A model generated the notes under the pieces. It had not been told where the DNA came from. It did not search any database and saw only the letters and a list, made by a program, of their open reading frames with translations. From positions 2,976,001 through 3,040,000 of the forward strand of contig OZ253559.1 of NCBI GenBank assembly GCA_965262785.1: a stretch of 64,000 nucleotides of DNA. Direction: 5' to 3'. The position numbers were made by a program, and so were the translations under genes. This document shows positions 26,863 to 37,700 of this stretch, piece by piece (positions within the stretch are counted from its first letter, which is position 1; each line of letters starts with the position of its first letter). This stretch comes from G965218495 sp965262785. GTDB taxonomy: Bacteria; Bacteroidota; Rhodothermia; Rhodothermales; Bin80.

Positions 26863-28320
26863 ATGCGCTGGATTCGTAAGCTCCAGGAGCTGATCTTTCC
26901 CAAACGCGCTTCCACGCAAACGTGGATGTTTCTGACGCTGGCGCTACTGGTCACGCTATCTATCGCGTGCGTGGCGCTGTACGTCCTGTTCATACACGGA
27001 AGCCAGGTTAAGGACGCCGCACGCTCTGCGTATACGGCGCAGGCTATCCAGATCGCCAACATCATTGACGAGGCCAAGACCGATAGTGCGCAAGCACAAG
27101 CAACTGCGGCCCTGTCAGACGCAATGCAACTGAGTATCGTGCTCGCACGCGGTGACTCTGTGATGTGGAGCAGCAAGCCGGAAATGTTCGAGAGTTCTGT
27201 TGCGCCGGGCGAATGGCCTGAGGTATGGCAGCTGCTGCAGAGCAACGGCCATTCATTTGTAAACCGGCAGACCCCTTCCGGCGGTCGGAGAATACTCCTT
27301 TCTATGGACCTGCCCGCCTCCGGCGTGACTGTTGTAGTAGAGCGACTCGAAAGCCCACTTCATGTCGAAGCGCGTCGCTCACGATGGACACTCTTATTAG
27401 GCATGATCATGGCCTTACTCATGGCCATGGTCAGCAGCTGGGTAATGGCCGACAAGGTTACAACGCCACTCTTGGCCATAGGGCGAAGCGCAAAGGACAT
27501 CATTGCGGGCAAGCTGGACACGCCGATACGCGTCGAAACGCGCTCCGCGGAGATTCAAGATCTCGCTGCTCATCTGGACCGGATGACCGTCAGCAATTTG
27601 GAGAAGATCAAGGAGCTGGAACGGCTCACGCGGCTACAAGGCGAGTTTATCGGAAACGTTTCCCATGAGGTCCGCAATCCGATATTTACCATCAGCGGGT
27701 ACCTGGAAGCACTCGGCTCTCCAGATCTTGGTGGTGCCAAGCGCAAGCGCTTTGCGGCTAACGGGCTTATGAACCTTGCGCGCTTGGGCAACTTGTTTGA
27801 GAGTCTGATTGAGATAGCGCGCCTGGAATACCGAGAGGATTGGATCAAGCCGAGCAGGTTTAACATCGCTGATTTGATGGACGAAGTGACAGATATGCTT
27901 CGCCCAAAAGCCGCCGAAAAGGGCATCACCATACACCTTGCTGGCGACGCCCTTTTTGTGCAGGCAGATCGTGACAGAATTCGACGGGTGCTCGTCAACC
28001 TGATCGACAATGCCATCGTCTACAGCGACCACGGTACCGTGTATTGCCGCTGTGTTCGCCAAAAAGATAAGGCGCGAATTGAGATAGTCGACCAGGGTCG
28101 TGGCATCAGCGAGGTGCACCAGGAACGAATCTTCGAACGATTTTTCCGAGTTGAGCCGGACCGTTCGCGCAAGAGTGGCGGGGCGGGCCTGGGCCTTTCC
28201 ATCGTAAAACAGATTCTTCAGGCCCATAAGGAACGAATCACTATCGAAAGTCAGGTGGGCCGAGGCACGCGATTCTGGTTTGAGTTGCCTTACGCCGGCG
28301 AGCGCGCGCCGTCGCGCTAA
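26863..28320 (+). CDS. Membrane sensor histidine kinase (PhoR/BaeS-like)
   Basis: A 485-residue kinase. A first membrane helix at about residues 24-46 is followed by a ~130-residue extracytoplasmic domain. A second helix (LLGMIMALLMAMVSSWVM) leads into a HAMP linker. The dimerisation domain contains the phospho-acceptor His near residue 268 in FIGNVSHEVRNPI. The ATPase domain has N-box VLVNLIDNAIVYS, G1 IVDQGRGISE, F-box and G2 SGGAGLGLSIVKQIL. It forms a pair with the response regulator just upstream. Confidence 0.94.
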   Translation: MRWIRKLQELIFPKRASTQTWMFLTLALLVTLSIACVALYVLFIHGSQVKDAARSAYTAQAIQIANIIDEAKTDSAQAQATAALSDAMQLSIVLARGDSVMWSSKPEMFESSVAPGEWPEVWQLLQSNGHSFVNRQTPSGGRRILLSMDLPASGVTVVVERLESPLHVEARRSRWTLLLGMIMALLMAMVSSWVMADKVTTPLLAIGRSAKDIIAGKLDTPIRVETRSAEIQDLAAHLDRMTVSNLEKIKELERLTRLQGEFIGNVSHEVRNPIFTISGYLEALGSPDLGGAKRKRFAANGLMNLARLGNLFESLIEIARLEYREDWIKPSRFNIADLMDEVTDMLRPKAAEKGITIHLAGDALFVQADRDRIRRVLVNLIDNAIVYSDHGTVYCRCVRQKDKARIEIVDQGRGISEVHQERIFERFFRVEPDRSRKSGGAGLGLSIVKQILQAHKERITIESQVGRGTRFWFELPYAGERAPSR

Positions 28321-28462
28321 GACTTGCATCCGTGCAGTTGCGACAGGCTGGAACCCCGGACGGGTCACGATAGTATCTGTTCGTCCGCTTGGAGGTTTGG
28401 TTCTTCCAGCATTGGCCAATGCATAGAAGGTCTGCCTTGGCTGCAAAATGAACTGAGCGCAC

Positions 28463-30625
28463 ATGGCGCACCGCCTACTCGATACAGGACTGACTGACCA
28501 GCACCAGCCCATCAGCCAACCCGTTGACGCCACTCAGAATGGAGTCAACGGTAGCCAGATGCACGACACGCCTGCGGACAGCGGTATCACCGGTGCCGGG
28601 CTTGACGTTAAGCTTGTAGGTCCGGCGGACTTCGACGCGGCGACACTTCTGCATGTTTTTCGCACGATGCTGACCGCCCGGCGTCTGGATAACAAGATGC
28701 TGGCGCTACTCAAGCAAGGCAAGGGTTTTTTTCACATTGGGTGTGCTGGGCATGAGGCAGCACAGGCGGCCATAGGGCTGCTCTCCCGCCCGGGACACGA
28801 TTGGTTCACCCTGTACTATCGAGACCTGGTGATGGCGCTCATGCTAGGCCAGACCGTGGAAGACACCCTTTTGGACCATTTGGCCAAAGCCAGCGGCGGC
28901 AACTCCGGCGGACGTCAGATGCCTCAGCATTTCTGCTCGCGCGAAAGAAACGTCTTCTCCGTCGCTTCCTCGGTTGGCTCCCAATACTTACCGTCTTTGG
29001 GCATGGGCCTTGCCATCCAACGACAAGGAACCGACGCCTACGTGCTCTGCTCAAGCGGGGATGGCGCAACGTCTCAAGGCGATTTTCACGAGGCGTTGAA
29101 CTGGGCCGCACGCAGCAGCGCACCTGTCCTTTTTCTGGTTCAGGACAACAAATACGCCATATCGGTACATGTTTCTGACCAGACGGCTGGCGGCACGCCT
29201 TACAAGATCGCCGCTGGGTATGAGGGTTTGGTGCGCTACAGGGTAGACGGGACAGACTTTTTCAAAGTGTATGCGGTGGCAACGGCGGCAATCGACCACA
29301 TGCGCCAAGGAAACGGCCCCGTCTGCCTAATTGCAGATGTTGTACGACTCTTTCCGCATTCATCATCAGACAATCACCTCAAATACCGCACGGAGAAGGA
29401 GCTCATTCAGGCTCGCCAGATTGATCCTAACTCGCGCATGGAGGTAGCCCTTCTTGAAGCCGGCATCTTGACTGCAGCAGAGTCAGAAGCCATGCGCGCG
29501 GATATCACTCGGCAGGTCAATGAGGCCACCGTATGGGCGGTGGAACAACCTGATCCACTGCCCCAATCGGCCACCGAGCACGTATTTTTTGGCGGTGCCC
29601 CTCCCGTAACGGAAGACCGAGAGTTTTCGGGTGGTAGCCCTATCGTTATGGTTGATGCCATTAACCACGCGCTCCACGAAGAGATGGAGCGTGACGACAA
29701 AGTACTGGTCTATGGCGAGGATGTCGCTGGCCCGAAGGGCGGAGTATTTACAGCCACCAGAAAGCTGACCGCCCGCTTTGGTCAAGAAAGGTGCTTCAAC
29801 TCGCAGCTGGCCGAGGCATCTATCGTTGGCACTGCGGTGGGATTCAGCGCAGCGGGTTATAAGCCGGTGATAGAGATCCAGTTTGCGGACTACATCTGGC
29901 CTGCAATGCAGCAGCTGCGCAGCCAGGTATCATCGCTTCGGTACCGGTCCAACAACGACTGGAGCTGCCCAATGGTTATCCGCGTGCCCGTTGGAGGATA
30001 CATTCATGGCGGACCCTGCCATTCCCAGCATGTAGAAAGTATCTTTGCGCACATGCCGGGGTTCCGTGTCGTGTTGCCTTCGACTGCCGCCGACGCCAAA
30101 GGGCTCCTGAAGACGGCGATTAGATGCCAGGACCCGGTGCTGTTTCTGGAGCATAAGGCCTTGTATCGGTCGATGGCCGCTCGCACCCCTGAGCCGGACG
30201 CTGACTACCTGCTGCCGTTTGGCAAGGCCCGCATTTGCCGCGAAGGCGACGATCTGACGATCGTCACCTACGGCTACATGGTCCACAAGTGCCTGGGCGT
30301 GGCACATTCGTTGGCCCGGGAAATAGACGCTTCAATTGAGGTGATCGACCTTCGAACGATCATGCCAGTCGATATGGACACGGTCATTCAGTCAGCCCGA
30401 CGTACCAACCGAGTCCTGGTGGTTCACGAAGATCACGAGTTCATCGGCTTTGGAGCAGAGCTTTGTGCGCAGGTTGCTGATACGGCATTCGAGTACCTCG
30501 ATGCGCCGGTGCGCCGCCTCGCGAGCAAGTTCGCCTACGTGGCCTTTGCCGACCCGCTGGAACGCGCTATCTTGCCGCTGGAAGAGGACATCATGGCCGC
30601 AACCCGCGCCCTCCTCCACTACTGA
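28463..30625 (+). CDS. 2-oxoacid dehydrogenase E1, fused alpha-beta (branched-chain type)
   Basis: A 720-residue fusion of the thiamine-diphosphate-dependent E1 alpha and beta subunits. The alpha part (about residues 50-370) has the ThDP motif GDGATSQGDFHEALNWA with the closing Asn in QDNKYAIS. The beta part (about 390-720) has YGEDVAGPKGGVFTATRKL and RCFNSQLAEASIVGTAVG. It decarboxylates a 2-oxoacid, probably from Leu/Ile/Val, and acylates E2 lipoate. Fused forms are common in Bacteroidetes relatives. The first ~45 residues are low-complexity, and the ATG at 28559 is an alternative start. No E2 or E3 gene is next to it. Confidence 0.9.
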   Translation: MAHRLLDTGLTDQHQPISQPVDATQNGVNGSQMHDTPADSGITGAGLDVKLVGPADFDAATLLHVFRTMLTARRLDNKMLALLKQGKGFFHIGCAGHEAAQAAIGLLSRPGHDWFTLYYRDLVMALMLGQTVEDTLLDHLAKASGGNSGGRQMPQHFCSRERNVFSVASSVGSQYLPSLGMGLAIQRQGTDAYVLCSSGDGATSQGDFHEALNWAARSSAPVLFLVQDNKYAISVHVSDQTAGGTPYKIAAGYEGLVRYRVDGTDFFKVYAVATAAIDHMRQGNGPVCLIADVVRLFPHSSSDNHLKYRTEKELIQARQIDPNSRMEVALLEAGILTAAESEAMRADITRQVNEATVWAVEQPDPLPQSATEHVFFGGAPPVTEDREFSGGSPIVMVDAINHALHEEMERDDKVLVYGEDVAGPKGGVFTATRKLTARFGQERCFNSQLAEASIVGTAVGFSAAGYKPVIEIQFADYIWPAMQQLRSQVSSLRYRSNNDWSCPMVIRVPVGGYIHGGPCHSQHVESIFAHMPGFRVVLPSTAADAKGLLKTAIRCQDPVLFLEHKALYRSMAARTPEPDADYLLPFGKARICREGDDLTIVTYGYMVHKCLGVAHSLAREIDASIEVIDLRTIMPVDMDTVIQSARRTNRVLVVHEDHEFIGFGAELCAQVADTAFEYLDAPVRRLASKFAYVAFADPLERAILPLEEDIMAATRALLHY

Positions 30626-30677
30626 TCCTGCTGTCCGACTTCTCGTGCTGCCCCAGCGGTATCAGCCATACTCTGCC

Positions 30678-31844
30678 CTACGCTAAGGCCAAGGCGGCAG
30701 TCAGATCGGCCTCCAGGTCTTGGACGTCTTCCACGCCAACTGACAGCCGTATCAGACTGTCCCTGAGTCCAATGGCCGCCCGCTTGTCCTTTGGGATGGA
30801 AGCATGCGTCATCGTCGCCGGGTGTCCGATGAGGCTTTCAACGCCGCCGAGGCTCTCGGCCAACGTGAAAATTCGCGTAGCCGAGAGCACACGCATCGTT
30901 GCGTCAATGCTGTCACTAGCCAAGCAAAACGAAATCATTCCCCCGAAGTCTGACATCTGGTGCTTTGCCAGCATGTGACCGGCATCAGACTTGAGCCCCG
31001 GGTAGTACACACGCGCGACTTTTGGGTGCGAGTGAAGAAAAGCGGCCAGGTGGCGGGCATTGGCACAGTGACGCTCCATTCGAAGGTGTAGCGTCTTGGA
31101 GCCCCTTAAGAGCAGGAAGCAGTCTAGCGGCCCCGGAACCGCGCCAGCGCACATCACCTGAAATCGCAGCTGATCTGCCCAATCACTGCGGCTAGTACAG
31201 ACCGCGCCACCAATGACATCTGAATGCCCTCCTATGTACTTCGTCGTGGAATGCAAAACCAGATCTGCGCCTAAGGCCAACGGCCGCTGCAGATACGGCG
31301 TCGCAAAAGTGTTGTCCACTACCACATCTGCATCGTGATTTCTGGCTAGTTCCGCGACCGCCGCAATGTCTATCACATGTAGCAGAGGATTCCCTGGAGA
31401 CTCCAGCCACAGAAGACGTGTACCCGGCAGCATGCGCTGCTGTACAGCGTCCATGTCTCTCATGTCAACAAAAGACGACAGTATGCCGAGGGGGGCATAT
31501 ACCCGCGTTAAAAGCCGGTAGTTACCTCCATAGAGATCACTTGAGCACAGGACGTGATCACCCGGTCTCAAGCACTTCAGAATCGCATCTGCCGCCGCTA
31601 CTCCCGAAGCAAAGGCCACCGCATGACTAGCACCCTCTAAGGCCGCCAGGTTAGCTTCTAGCGCCGTTCGCGTAGGGTTGGACACACGTCCATATTCGAA
31701 TCCCTTGTGCTCACCAGGACGCGTCTGCGCGTAGGTTGAACTCTGGTATATCGGTGTCATTATGGCACCAGTCCCGGCATCTGGTGCTTGCCCAGCGTGC
31801 ACCGCCTTCGTTCCAAACCCCCAGGACGCGTCCGTTGCAGACAT
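30678..31844 (-). CDS. PLP-dependent trans-sulfuration enzyme (cystathionine gamma-synthase/lyase family)
   Basis: A 388-residue Cys/Met-metabolism PLP enzyme. The cofactor Lys lies in LVLHSTTKYIGGHSDVIGG (about residue 200). The N-terminus FGTKAVHAGQAPDAGTGA and PIYQSSTYAQTRPG are typical. The C-terminal ESLGGVESLIGHPATMTHASI is the family substrate-binding region. The start ATG at 31844 avoids overlap with the upstream TPR gene. Synthase, gamma-lyase and O-acylhomoserine sulfhydrylase members cannot be separated from sequence alone. Convergent with the E1 gene, 52 bases apart. Confidence 0.9.
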   Translation of the reverse strand: MSATDASWGFGTKAVHAGQAPDAGTGAIMTPIYQSSTYAQTRPGEHKGFEYGRVSNPTRTALEANLAALEGASHAVAFASGVAAADAILKCLRPGDHVLCSSDLYGGNYRLLTRVYAPLGILSSFVDMRDMDAVQQRMLPGTRLLWLESPGNPLLHVIDIAAVAELARNHDADVVVDNTFATPYLQRPLALGADLVLHSTTKYIGGHSDVIGGAVCTSRSDWADQLRFQVMCAGAVPGPLDCFLLLRGSKTLHLRMERHCANARHLAAFLHSHPKVARVYYPGLKSDAGHMLAKHQMSDFGGMISFCLASDSIDATMRVLSATRIFTLAESLGGVESLIGHPATMTHASIPKDKRAAIGLRDSLIRLSVGVEDVQDLEADLTAALALA

Positions 31845-31899
31845 GCTGTTGGCTTTATACCCCTCCGCTGTAAAAATCAAGCATGACACCGTGCCCCGT

Positions 31900-33153
31900 C
31901 TACGGACCGTCGAACGCCGCACACTTTGCTACGGCGTCCGCCTTCGATCGCTGGTTGGTATGTCCGTATGCACGAAATAAGGCGCGACAGATATCGCGTG
32001 GCTGCTCCAAGGCGTCCTCTGCCAGACCCTTTGCTATTTCAAGGTGCTCAATAGCACCCTGAAAAAGCGATTGGCGGCGAACATCCAGCTCCTTCTGACG
32101 GGTCTCCATCCGGGCCCGGGTGCTGGCTGTCAAATCGCTACGCTGGCGATCCAACGAGTCGCTGATGACGTTGTAAGCCTCAACTACACCTACCGCCTCG
32201 TTTATCATCGCCGCTCCCAGGTTGAAGCGTGCTTTTGTGTAGTCGGGGTCTAGTCGTACCGCTTCCGAGAGTTTCGCAATGGCACCCATGTAGTCATGCA
32301 CGGTCAACAGTAGCGTGCCATAGTTGTACAGGTATACCCTGTCATCCCGCTTCTCCTCATGCTGAGACTCAAAGAACGCGATCGCTTCTTGAGGCTCATC
32401 GGCGAGAGCGTAGTAATTCAGCAGCATGTCACGCAGCTCGACATCTTCCGCATGGTGCTGAAGGCCGCGTTCCACCACTCGAACCGCCCGTCGGTACAGC
32501 TGTGACCGATCAGCCTCGACCGTGGTTTGTCCCGCTATCAAATCCACCACCCTCGCCAGATACACGAACAGCTCTCGGGCCGAATGGCCCAAGCCTAACG
32601 CTGCCTCATAGGCCTCCACAGCGCTGGAGAACATCCCTCCACTGTAGTATGCCATAGCCTCATTCACGTACGCGCTGACTGAGTCCGGCTGCACGATTGA
32701 AGCGTTGCGAAACAGCCTTGCAGCCACTGTGAACGCCTCCTGCACCTCCTCTGCGCCCACATTCCCGGCCACGCTGTACGCCTCTATTCCTGCGTTAAAC
32801 TCCTGCAGATATACAACGCGCAGACGACGTTCGACACTCTCAAACCGCGAGGAGTCGATCTCCACACTACGCCGGTAAGCCTGCGCCATCTCTTCTATTA
32901 GCGCAGTCCGTTCGTCCATATTGGCGGATTCGGACAGCAATCCCTGCACGATCTCTCCCTTTAGCGCGAGCGCTTCGCTGCTGTTAGGGTCCGATTCCAG
33001 GGCTTTGGCAATGTTTTCGAGGGCACGGGAGTAGTCCTTGCTACTGAGGTCGAGCTTCGCCCCCTCTAAGTTTGGATCACTGCCGCAGCGGGCGACACCT
33101 AGGCACAGAAACGCTACGCATAGCGGGACAAGAGTGTCGCGGACACGGGGCAT
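31900..33153 (-). CDS. Tetratricopeptide-repeat protein, exported (possible lipoprotein)
   Basis: A 417-residue protein. The N-terminus has a short basic start and a hydrophobic stretch LVPLCVAFLCLGVA, followed by a Cys at residue 23. Arg just before that Cys is atypical for a lipobox, so lipidation is doubtful. The body is helical with TPR-like units (SRALENIAKALESDPNSSEAL; AIAKLSEAVRLDPDYTKARFNLG). A coiled-coil-prone stretch rich in Arg and Gln lies near residues 335-365. Likely a periplasmic or outer-membrane-associated scaffold. It lies downstream of the PorV-like gene, but a strong terminator separates them. Specific role unknown. Confidence 0.8.
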   Translation of the reverse strand: MPRVRDTLVPLCVAFLCLGVARCGSDPNLEGAKLDLSSKDYSRALENIAKALESDPNSSEALALKGEIVQGLLSESANMDERTALIEEMAQAYRRSVEIDSSRFESVERRLRVVYLQEFNAGIEAYSVAGNVGAEEVQEAFTVAARLFRNASIVQPDSVSAYVNEAMAYYSGGMFSSAVEAYEAALGLGHSARELFVYLARVVDLIAGQTTVEADRSQLYRRAVRVVERGLQHHAEDVELRDMLLNYYALADEPQEAIAFFESQHEEKRDDRVYLYNYGTLLLTVHDYMGAIAKLSEAVRLDPDYTKARFNLGAAMINEAVGVVEAYNVISDSLDRQRSDLTASTRARMETRQKELDVRRQSLFQGAIEHLEIAKGLAEDALEQPRDICRALFRAYGHTNQRSKADAVAKCAAFDGP

Positions 33154-33562
33154 AATATCTGAGCATTAGTGGCCTTTGAATCACTATGACAACCTTGCCT
33201 CGAAAAAGTTCTACGATATTACCTGGCAAGCGGGGTATGCGTGCAGGGTGTACGGCAGGCACATCCTAGTCCGATCCACGCATGCGGCTCCCACTGTCAG
33301 TCTTCGCAGGTATACCCGTTTTCCGGCACCCGCTGGCCCCACAGGTCACCATTTCACTGTTGCAAACCAAACCAGCCCCGGCGCTTTGCCCGTACGTGCG
33401 TTCTACCCGTAGGCGCGGTAGGCACAAACAAAAGCGGCCAAAGGGCGTGATTGTCCCTTTGGCCGCTTTGCCGATCTTCTATCACTACCAGACCGCCAGC
33501 CCACTAAAACAAAATAAGATGCGAGGCCGACCTACCTGGAAGGCAAGCTACAAGCGCTCCGG
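33154..33562. other. Intergenic stretch with terminator
   Basis: About 400 bases between the TPR gene and the PorV-like gene. Apart from the strong hairpin at 33431-33469, nothing gene-like was seen. The remainder must contain the TPR gene promoter, which I could not place. Confidence 0.5.
33431..33469 (-). terminator. Rho-independent terminator after the PorV-like gene
   Basis: A perfect 15-bp stem (33431-33445 with 33455-33469, AAAGCGGCCAAAGGG and complement) and a 9-base loop. On the minus strand it is followed by a T-rich tail (TTTTGTTTG), 94 bases after the PorV-like stop codon. It should end the TonB receptor-T9SS-PorV transcript. Confidence 0.85.
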
Positions 33563-34645
33563 TTAAAGAGTTGCAGCCACCGTTAAGAACTGGACATCGT
33601 CAAAGTAGTCCGTAGGCGCCAGCGCGTAGTCTATACTCACCTGCGTACCACCGACTTCGATGTTAAGCCCTGCCCCAAACGTATACCCCTTCCACATCGT
33701 GACTTGAGAATTCTCTACGTACTCGTAGCCTCCACGTACGAACAGGATGTCGCGCAGCCCAAGTTCCATTCCACCACTAAACTGGTCCTGGTCAAAGCTA
33801 TTCGACCGGAAGTTTCCTAACACCGTCAGGCTTGCACTGCCGGCAACCTGCCGCGTATAAGCCATGCCAAAGTTAAGCTGCGTGGGATACTCGCTAGCCT
33901 CTGACTCGATGTTAACAGCGTTAACAGTGGCATTCCCAGGCTGGCTCGGCAACTGCACGCGGCGCGTAAGTCCGGTCCCTTCGAACTGGAGCTGGTTGCC
34001 GATGTTTTTTAGTGCCACACCGAGCCGCAGGCCAGACTCGCCGACTGCATACGTCATCCCAGCATCAAATACGACGCCCGTTGCACTCACGTCGTCAATC
34101 GACTCATTGACAATCTTCAGGGTTCCGCCAGCGGCGATACGATCTGTGAGTACGCGGGCATACGTCAGTCCGACCGATGCAAACGACACATTAAAGGTCA
34201 CATCCGATTTTTCAGGGGCACTCTCGCTCTGTCTTGGTATGTCGCCCATGTCCCACGCTGCTACAGTCACCGCGAGGTGATTGTCACTTCCTATGCGCTG
34301 ACCAAAGCCAAAGTAGTTGAGCCCGATGTCAGCCACATAGTTCATGCGGCTGAAAAGCGCGGATGTTCCCGTGTTGGTTACGAGTCCCGCCGGGTTGGAG
34401 TACAGGGCCTCAATACCATTCATGCCGGGCAAGGCGCTAGTGGTAGCGGCCCCCAAAGCCACATTCCGCGCCGTGGGCGGTATCAGCAGCTCGACAGCAC
34501 CGGACGTTCCGACGCGATTCTGGTCGGGCTGGTCCGTTCCACCGCCTTCTTGCGCCCACGCGCTGTGCGTCGTGCCAGCAATCAAAAGCATGAGCAGCAC
34601 GGCGCAGTAGCTCATCTGGCGGACTGCAGAGGATAGAGTTTTCAT
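33563..34645 (-). CDS. PorV/PorQ-family outer-membrane protein
   Basis: A 360-residue predicted outer-membrane beta-barrel. The signal peptide is residues 1-31 (hydrophobic LLMLLIAG, cleavage after AWA). The family N-terminus TARNVALGAATTSALPGMNGIEALYSNPAGL is typical of PorV/PorQ and FadL-like barrels. Alternating strands and a C-terminal aromatic-poor last strand follow. PorV shuttles T9SS cargo, and paralogues accompany individual cargo proteins. It lies directly downstream of a large T9SS-tailed protein and a TonB receptor on the same strand, so it probably serves the export or attachment of that cargo (inference). Confidence 0.85.
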   Translation of the reverse strand: MKTLSSAVRQMSYCAVLLMLLIAGTTHSAWAQEGGGTDQPDQNRVGTSGAVELLIPPTARNVALGAATTSALPGMNGIEALYSNPAGLVTNTGTSALFSRMNYVADIGLNYFGFGQRIGSDNHLAVTVAAWDMGDIPRQSESAPEKSDVTFNVSFASVGLTYARVLTDRIAAGGTLKIVNESIDDVSATGVVFDAGMTYAVGESGLRLGVALKNIGNQLQFEGTGLTRRVQLPSQPGNATVNAVNIESEASEYPTQLNFGMAYTRQVAGSASLTVLGNFRSNSFDQDQFSGGMELGLRDILFVRGGYEYVENSQVTMWKGYTFGAGLNIEVGGTQVSIDYALAPTDYFDDVQFLTVAATL

Positions 34646-34728
34646 TGGGTTAGTCCCTTTTTGCTAAAAAACGTTGTTGAAGAGCAGCGTACAGCGGATC
34701 CCCGTTGCCGGGGACCCGCCCTTCACCG

Positions 34729-37700
34729 CTAGTACGTGTTCAGCTGAGTACGCTTCTTGATGACAGCAAACTTCAGCGTCGTTTCGCCCACGTCAGGCAC
34801 AGTGACGTGGATAATATAGAATCCGCTGGCAATGGGGAGGTTGTACTCCGTGACCATGTTCCAGGAAATGGTCGCAATCCCCGGCGAGTTCTTTTCAATG
34901 GTCTTCACCAGCGTTCCATTGAGGGTAAAGACCCTGATCGTCGCCACGTCAGGCATATTCGTAAACCGCACCTCGTTGGTGAGCTGGCTAACCTCGTAGT
35001 CCGACGCACCCTTGTAGGGGTTCGGCACTATGCCGATGTCTTTCAGCCGTTCCCGTGCCCGGTCTCCTTCAGGCTGCGTTGCACCATAGCCCTCGGTGGA
35101 GAAGGCATACATGTCACCGGCCTGATTCTGCTTGTTTGTTACGACACGGAATATCGTCCCCGTCTCCGGCAGCTCACGTGCATATGGAGGCGCAGTCCCT
35201 TCATTCCATGCACAAAGCACGGTACGAGCGAACACTTCCTGGTATGGGGCTAGCGCTCCATTATCGATTAGCTCCGTCCACCAGCCGTCGTGTCCTGAAG
35301 AGCCAACGCTCTGGTCTCCCGGAAGAATCCAGTAGATCCAGTCCGTAAACGGATCGTTAGCTGCGCTAGAGGCCGGGTGGTCACCTCCAATGTCGTAGAC
35401 ACCCTGCTCCGACCCGCCGCCACATCCATCGGTGTCGCAGATCCAGGCCACCATCTGTATGTCGTCGCTGCGGTCACCCGGCGTATTTATTCCGGCCCTC
35501 CAAAGCGTGAAGGGGACCTCCACGATTCCTCCGTCTTCAAACGCGCGCCATGCCAGGCAGTCGTTGGCATGATCAATAGTGCCATCCATCTGATCAACGC
35601 ATTCCTGCGTGAAGCGCTGCTCATAGTCGTATGAGCCCAAAAGGGGAAGCCAGGCGCCGCCCCGTGTGGCCCGCCCCAGGAACGAAGACCCATTAGTAAC
35701 CGGGCCGTAGGGTTGCGCGGCTCCGCCTGCATGATATCCCCATACTGCGCCACTAACCTGCTGATTGCCGCGCGCTCCCACAGTCAAGCCACGCGGATCC
35801 GGAAAAGCGGCCCAGCCCCAGCCAGCATAATCCGGCGGATCCAGCGGACCGGCCGCGTTGGCGGTCACCTGAAAGTCCTTGAATCCTGCCGGTGGGCCAA
35901 ACACATCGAATGACAAACCCTCCGCGGAATGTACAGCGGCCCGCAGCGGCGCAGCGAATGCCAGATCTCTGCCGTTAAACAGCGTTTCGTCTTCTCGCTT
36001 AATATCGTACGTGATGGCAAGTGCGGCTGCATCTGCCGCCTTCGCAAGCGCCTCTGGCTTCGCGGGGTCAACTATGTCACCTTCCTCAGCAAAAGCACTG
36101 CCGGCACCACCCTGCTTCCCAAAGTCATGCTCGTAGAACTCGACAGAGTAGCCTCCATTGACCATGGCAACCGGGTTTGTAACGTGCCCAAAAAACTGCC
36201 CATCACCCAAAGCCATGACGGGCTCCCCAACGAAGTCGGGCGGCCCATCACCGAGCAACGCTAGCGCTGCATCCGACACATCCCTCGTAGGCTTGGTCGG
36301 AGTAACCAACAGACGTGTAGACGGCCCACGATACACTTTCGGAAATGAAGGTTCGTTGTAGGCGTACGCCTGAATACCGAAATGGTACGTCTTGTAGTTT
36401 GTTAGGCCAGATACCGTGTATGCAGTGGCAATACCTGCATCGGTACCCGTTGCCGTGACCGCGGAAGGCTCGCCAGGGAATCCGTCTACCACCCTGGTCA
36501 CGCCATTAACAACGTCAAACGTCCTGATTACTCTGCCAACATCGTCGAGCGCATTGTCGTACTGGATCACGTCATACCCCTCGAACAAATAGTCTTTGTC
36601 GTCATCAGGGGTAAAAGGATCCTCGGCGTTATAGGACTCCAAGAAGTTGTTCGACCGTGGAGAGTTGCTCCATTCCAAGATTACCGACTGGTCCGCCGGC
36701 GTCGCCGAAAAAATAGGTGGAGCTGGCGGCGCTGGAATAAAGAAGTTGACATCAAAGGCAGCCTGTGCCAGCTCATCGGCCTGTTTCAACTTGGTAACAG
36801 AGTTGAAGTTGTTTTCACCTCTGGCCCAAATTAAGCCGAAAACAATCTGCTGAAAGTCTCCCGGATTGATTGTAAACGGACCGGTTGACATAGCAAACCG
36901 GCGGTCCGCTGCAATGATGTCCGTCCCAGCGTCGTCCGCGTTGCACTCGGACCAGAACTGGCAGGTTTCATCGCTCTCTCCCACATCACCCGGAAACATG
37001 TAGTCTACAGGAGTTTGAGAGAAATCGCGCCCATTTCCGCCTTCCGTCATCCTTACCCCGTCCCGCCAACGGCCACGCATGTAGTTGTAGTAATCATCGG
37101 CGGTCTGCGGGTCGCAAATAACGCATCCTCCGTTGTTGTAAAACACAAAGTGGGCCATCTCCAGGTTCCTGAAATCCGGAACCCTGTCGCCACTTACCTT
37201 CGCTGTATCACCAACACTTGGCACGATGGGCCCCTGGAAAAAGTCGTACCCAGCTGCTGGCGCCGGAGTGCCGTAACCGCTGCCCCCTTCGTCTTCATCA
37301 TCTGAATTCCATACGAAGCCGATGCCGCGTGCGGTATCAGAGCCTACCCAGTCATCCTGGAAGTTCCCCAGGTCCGGATCGGAGTAAATCGCCAAGTATG
37401 CATCAGTAAGCGGGTCATTCCCCTTGTAGTACATGTCATACTTGTAGAACGTCGAATTGCCGATGGGCCCGGCAGCATTGAACGCAAAAGCCATTGCGTG
37501 GACTTCCAGCCCAATAGGGGGCGAGATGACATGGTCATTCCCGCGATCATTCATGATCCACCAGATTGATTGGTCACCTAGAATAGCAGGACGCTCACCC
37601 GCCGCCAAATCCACAACGCGCGAGGCCCGCGTTGCTAGCGGCTGGTCAGTAATGGCAATCACCTCACCTCCATCCTCATCTACGGTGCCATCACCATCGT

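Noticed and set aside
27634..28533. 299-codon minus-strand open frame
   Set aside because: Antisense to the histidine kinase ATPase domain and the E1 start; a composition artefact.
28463..30625. E1 dehydrogenase as cargo of the BMC shell
   Set aside because: 20 kb away and on the other strand. Its N-terminal extension has no evident amphipathic encapsulation helix.
31900..33153. Firm lipoprotein call for the TPR protein
   Set aside because: Cys follows Val-Ala-Arg; Arg at the -1 position does not fit the lipobox.
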